A DNA stretch of 64,000 bases from Azorhizobium caulinodans ORS 571 (GTDB lineage Bacteria > Pseudomonadota > Alphaproteobacteria > Rhizobiales > Xanthobacteraceae): assembly GCF_000010525.1 (NCBI RefSeq), contig NC_009937.1, forward strand, positions 1,741,501 through 1,805,500, read 5' to 3'. Each line of letters begins with the position of its first letter. The first letter of the stretch is position 1. Both the position numbers and the translations under genes were made by a program. Below the pieces are notes generated by a model. It worked only from the letters and a program-made list of their open reading frames with translations, did not search any database and was not told the origin of the DNA. Positions 62,155-64,000 of this stretch are shown here, in pieces.

Positions 62155-63885
62155 ATGGCTATCACCGCACCGGCGTCCACGACGCGCCGGCCTTTGGCAT
62201 TGGAATTGGCGCATCGGCTGTCCCGCGGCTTTGATGCCGCCGCCGGCAGCCATGTGCGCGCCTGCGCGCTGCTTCTCATCGTGACCCTCGTGGCCTTCCT
62301 GCCCGGCCTTGGTTCCATCTCGCCCATCGACCGGGACGAGGCCCGCTTTGCCCAGGCCAGCAAGCAGATGCTGGAGAGCGGCAATTACGTGGACATCCGC
62401 TTCAAGGAGGATGTCCGCTACAAGAAGCCGGTCGGCATCCACTGGCTGCAGGTGGCCAGCGTCTCCGTCGGCGAGGCCCTCGTCGGCCCCTCGGCCCGCA
62501 CCACCATCGCCTTCTACCGCATCCCCTCGCTGCTCGGCGCCATCGGCGCGGTGCTGCTCACCTACTGGACGGCGCTCGCTTTCGTCGGCCGGCGCGGCGC
62601 GCTGCTCGCCGGGCTCATGATGGCGAGCTGCGTGCTGCTCGGCATCGAGGCGCGCCTTGCCAAGACCGATGCGGTGCTCCTCTTCACCGTGCTCGCCTCC
62701 ATGGGCGTATTGGCTCGCTCATGGATGGCGGCCCCCGACGTGAAGCGCCTGTCGTTCGGCCTGTCCGCGATCTTCTGGACCGGCCTTGCCGGCGGCATCC
62801 TCATCAAGGGGCCGATGGCGCCGCTCTTCGTGGGCCTGCCCATCGTCGTGCTCGCCATCATGGAGCGCTCGGGCCGGATCTTCACCCGTTTGCGGCCGCT
62901 GCCCGGCATCCTGTGGTGCCTGCTGCTGGTGCTGCCGTGGTTCGTGGCCATCTATTACGTCACCAACGGCCAGTTCTATAAGCTCGCCGTGGGCGTCGAC
63001 ATGCTCGGCAAGGTGACTGAAGGGCAGGAAGGCCACTGGGCCCCGCCCGGCACCTATCTTCTGGCCATCTGGGGCACCTTCTGGCCGTCCATCGTGCTGG
63101 CGGTGATGGCGCTGCCCTTTGCGTGGCGGATGCGCCGCGAGCGGGCGGTGCGCTTCCTGCTGGCCTGGATCGTGCCGACCTGGATCGTGTTCGAGATCAC
63201 AGCCACCAAGCTGCCGCACTATGTGCTGCCGCTCTATCCGGCCCTCGCCATCCTGACGGCCCTTGCCTTCGAGCGCGGCAACCTCTCGGCCGGGCGGCGC
63301 CTCGCGCCGCTCGTATGGCTGTGGCCGGTCATGGGCACCCTGCTGGTGGGCGCGCTGGTGTTCGGCTTTGTCATGCTCGGGCAGGGGCTGGCTCTGCTCG
63401 CCTGGCCCTTCATGGCGCTGGCCCTCGTTCTGCTGGTCTTCGCCGCCCGCGTTCTGCCGGAGGCGGGTCCGCAGCCGGCCTTCCTCATCGCGGTCGCCGG
63501 TGCGCTGGCACTCTACATCGGCGTCTTCCAGGGGCTGATGCCGCAACTGCGCGGCGTGTGGATCTCCGAGCGCCTCGCCGCCATCGCCCGCGACAGCGGG
63601 TGTCCGGCGGACCGTATCGCTACCGTGCCCTATCAGGAGCCGAGCCTCGCCTTCCTCGCCGGCACCAATATCCGCTTCACCGGACCGGATGGCGCGGCCG
63701 ACCTGATGAAGGAAGGCGGCTGCGCGCTCGCCTTCATCGGCAAGCCCATGCTGCCCTTCTTCGAGGCACGGTCGAAGGCCATTGGCGTCGAACCGAAGCT
63801 GCTCGAGCGGGTCGACGGCTTTGCCTATAACGGCGGGCGGATGCAGGAGATTTCCGTCTTCCGGGCACCGGAGCGCACCCCGTGA
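62155..63885 (+). CDS. ArnT/GT39-like membrane glycosyltransferase
   Basis: The 576-residue protein has a hydrophobic N-terminus (about 34-54), then S-P-I-D-R-D-E-A-R-F-A-Q-A (Asp-Glu at 61-62), the catalytic loop of lipid-carrier-using GT-C transferases such as ArnT, and about 10-12 helices. A C-terminal periplasmic domain follows. Such enzymes add sugars (aminoarabinose, galacturonate or mannose) to lipid A or other envelope targets from a polyprenyl donor. ATG 62155 is preferred to upstream starts. Its stop overlaps the next gene. Confidence 0.87.
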   Translation: MAITAPASTTRRPLALELAHRLSRGFDAAAGSHVRACALLLIVTLVAFLPGLGSISPIDRDEARFAQASKQMLESGNYVDIRFKEDVRYKKPVGIHWLQVASVSVGEALVGPSARTTIAFYRIPSLLGAIGAVLLTYWTALAFVGRRGALLAGLMMASCVLLGIEARLAKTDAVLLFTVLASMGVLARSWMAAPDVKRLSFGLSAIFWTGLAGGILIKGPMAPLFVGLPIVVLAIMERSGRIFTRLRPLPGILWCLLLVLPWFVAIYYVTNGQFYKLAVGVDMLGKVTEGQEGHWAPPGTYLLAIWGTFWPSIVLAVMALPFAWRMRRERAVRFLLAWIVPTWIVFEITATKLPHYVLPLYPALAILTALAFERGNLSAGRRLAPLVWLWPVMGTLLVGALVFGFVMLGQGLALLAWPFMALALVLLVFAARVLPEAGPQPAFLIAVAGALALYIGVFQGLMPQLRGVWISERLAAIARDSGCPADRIATVPYQEPSLAFLAGTNIRFTGPDGAADLMKEGGCALAFIGKPMLPFFEARSKAIGVEPKLLERVDGFAYNGGRMQEISVFRAPERTP

Positions 63886-64000
63886 GCGAGACGGCCGCGA
63901 CGCCCCCGCAGCCTTCGCTCTGGCAGGAGGAGGTGCGCGCGACGCTCCACGGCGTCGGCGCCGCATGGCAGATGCTGCGCACCCGCAAGGTGCGCACGCC
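63882..64000 (+). CDS. Unidentified protein, N-terminus only (cut by window end)
   Basis: The frame opens at a GTG overlapping the glycosyltransferase stop (GTGA) and runs past the window end: M-S-E-T-A-A-T-P-P-Q then S-L-W-Q-E-E-V-R-A-T-L-H-G-V-G. The ~39 residues seen give no domain. Coupling suggests a role with the glycosyltransferase; a lipid phosphatase would be a reasonable guess but cannot be supported here. Confidence 0.6.
   Translation, partial: MSETAATPPQPSLWQEEVRATLHGVGAAWQMLRTRKVRT

Overview
The window is GC-rich chromosomal DNA of an alphaproteobacterium, most likely order Hyphomicrobiales and, by feel of the protein sequences, near Xanthobacteraceae (Xanthobacter/Azorhizobium-like). 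Supporting signs are an alphaproteobacterial NDUFS4-type complex I subunit, a TIGR02186/TauE pair, a Bpt-type N-end-rule transferase, a Mg-type HemB, HemP preceded by an Irr-like iron-control element, and DUF6163. The genus is inference; the class is well supported.

Layout. Positions 1-3019 are an accessory block: the tail of a BRO-N phage antirepressor, a serine recombinase followed by an imperfect tandem duplication carrying two 15-bp palindromes, then an RNase HI gene translationally coupled to a ParB-like gene. The block abuts the 3' end of tRNA-Gln(UUG), a classic integration point. From 3.2 to 16.3 kb there are mostly housekeeping genes: a crotonase lacking both hydratase glutamates; a compact run meaB-pcp-tauE-TIGR02186; the cobalt transporter cbtB-cbtA behind a cobalamin riboswitch; marC; bpt; an RDD protein; a LivH-type permease with an extra periplasmic domain coupled to hemB; and 3-hydroxyisobutyryl-CoA hydrolase with a DUF6163 protein. 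A soluble tandem-PAS chemoreceptor and a DUF4142 protein follow.

From 18.5 to 27.4 kb the minus strand carries one peptide/nickel-type ABC importer operon. Its cytoplasmic genes are interleaved with an AtzE-like amidase, its AtzG-like small partner and a carbamoylase/ureidase-type M20 hydrolase, so the operon probably imports and degrades an amide or ureide. From 27.8 to 33.1 kb are surface-glycan type genes (a GINT1-like propeller protein, a GNAT, an SMP-30 protein, a GT2). From 33.2 to 38.1 kb lie small secreted or unknown proteins, tRNA-Arg(UCU), an orphan Nif11-type leader-peptide precursor and two paralogous membrane-anchored proteins of unknown function.

From 38.4 to 48.7 kb are a transmembrane chemoreceptor and the complete high-affinity K+ system kdpF-A-B-C-D-E, preceded by an extra 27-residue membrane microprotein. 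After it come a zinc-ribbon microprotein, a ROK protein whose motifs are in circularly permuted order, a UDP-glucuronate decarboxylase, a K+/H+ antiporter, a VOC protein, an aminotransferase and an RND efflux pair. The right end holds hemP, a degenerate amidohydrolase, a mobile-looking 118-bp palindromic element and an ArnT-like glycosyltransferase.

The strongest leads are the circularly permuted ROK protein, the orphan Nif11-type precursor with the nearby paralogous membrane proteins, the ABC/amidase/AtzG operon, two near-identical inverted-repeat doublets that both sit inside operons, and the tRNA-Gln-linked accessory block.
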